Part shown: positions 30,222 through 30,355 of the stretch, piece after piece
Layout of the letters: each line of letters starts with the position of its first letter
Position numbering within the stretch: position 1 is the stretch's first letter
Assembly: GCA_934309475.1 (NCBI GenBank)
Contig: CAKRDK010000027.1
Coordinates: 1 to 30,355, forward strand
From: an uncultured Roseburia sp.
GTDB lineage: Bacteria; Bacillota; Clostridia; Lachnospirales; Lachnospiraceae
DNA length: 30,355 nucleotides
Reading direction: 5' to 3'
The notes under the pieces: generated by a model
What the model was told of the DNA's origin: nothing
The model's input: only the letters and a program-made list of their open reading frames with translations
The model's database searches: none
Program-made: the position numbers and the translations under genes

Positions 30222-30355
30222 TTAAAACTCTTGTAATAAAGTGACCGACTGGTCTGAAAATACTGCCAGTATCAGATTGATATTTCGGCGAGCTTTGGCT
30301 TTGTTTATAGTATCAATCACGCAAGATACTTCCAGTGTTTCTGAAAGCGTCCAGG
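30222..30355 (-). pseudogene. Probable IS3-family transposase (OrfB) remnant, partial
   Basis: A minus-strand frame open to the window edge reads LSETLEVSCVIDTINKAKAR, then ...AVFSDQSVTLLQEF and stops at 30222-30224. This resembles the DDE core of IS3/IS150-type transposases, in which a segment like this leads to HSDRG-x-QY and the second catalytic Asp. Here the motif is degraded (FSDQS), a +1 frame reads SLYYKSFN in its place, and the chain stops before the region of the catalytic Glu. It is therefore a decayed remnant if the family assignment is right. I rely on resemblance from memory, so confidence is moderate. Confidence 0.4.

Overview
The window looks like a chromosomal segment of a low-to-mid GC anaerobic Firmicute, most likely a Lachnospiraceae relative (Roseburia/Agathobacter/Eubacterium rectale type). 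This is inferred from the ecfA1-ecfA2-ecfT-truA-rplM gene order, strong AGGAGG-type ribosome sites, sigma-A promoters with 17-18 base spacers, VanW, SseB and HD-GYP proteins, and AT-rich hairpin repeats between genes. Nearly all genes are on the minus strand. No tRNA, rRNA, CRISPR array or intact mobile element was seen.

Minus-strand block 8442 to 1: an AIR-synthase-like protein, an Lrp/AsnC regulator coupled to a class I aminotransferase, TrmL, the energy-coupling-factor module EcfA1-EcfA2-EcfT, TruA, a broken zinc-ribbon/membrane gene (two compensating frameshifts at or near homopolymers), then the start of rplM with its own consensus promoter and a leader hairpin. The 208-base ecfT-truA gap holds a nested hairpin element and one copy of a dispersed repeat; a second copy lies near 13.7 kb.

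Middle region 8.5-14.3 kb: a secreted VanW protein with a Thr-rich tail, a 34-residue membrane miniprotein, a plus-strand anchored repeat-like protein whose 3' end overlaps a DEDDh exonuclease, a B12-binding radical SAM protein translationally coupled to that exonuclease, and a divergent MntP-like membrane protein.

Region 14.4-22.4 kb: a TetR regulator, an MMPL/RND transporter and a secreted 826-residue coiled-coil protein with Leu-Gly heptads and 15- and 12-residue repeats (probable export system); an HD-GYP c-di-GMP phosphodiesterase; an unknown 76-residue protein with an HdeD-like membrane protein; and YbaK on the plus strand.

Region 22.4-30.4 kb: an SseB-like protein, a cytidylate-kinase-like protein, a CgeB-like glycosyltransferase (plus strand), and a complete spermidine/putrescine ABC operon potA-potB-potC-potD. 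This operon has three unusual traits: a structured 5' leader in which one pyrimidine-rich segment can pair with three different partners including the potA ribosome site, a PotA with two TOBE-like repeats, and a PotD anchored by a C-terminal membrane helix instead of a lipid. A decayed transposase remnant lies just upstream of its promoter. The pot leader is the strongest candidate here for an undescribed regulatory element.
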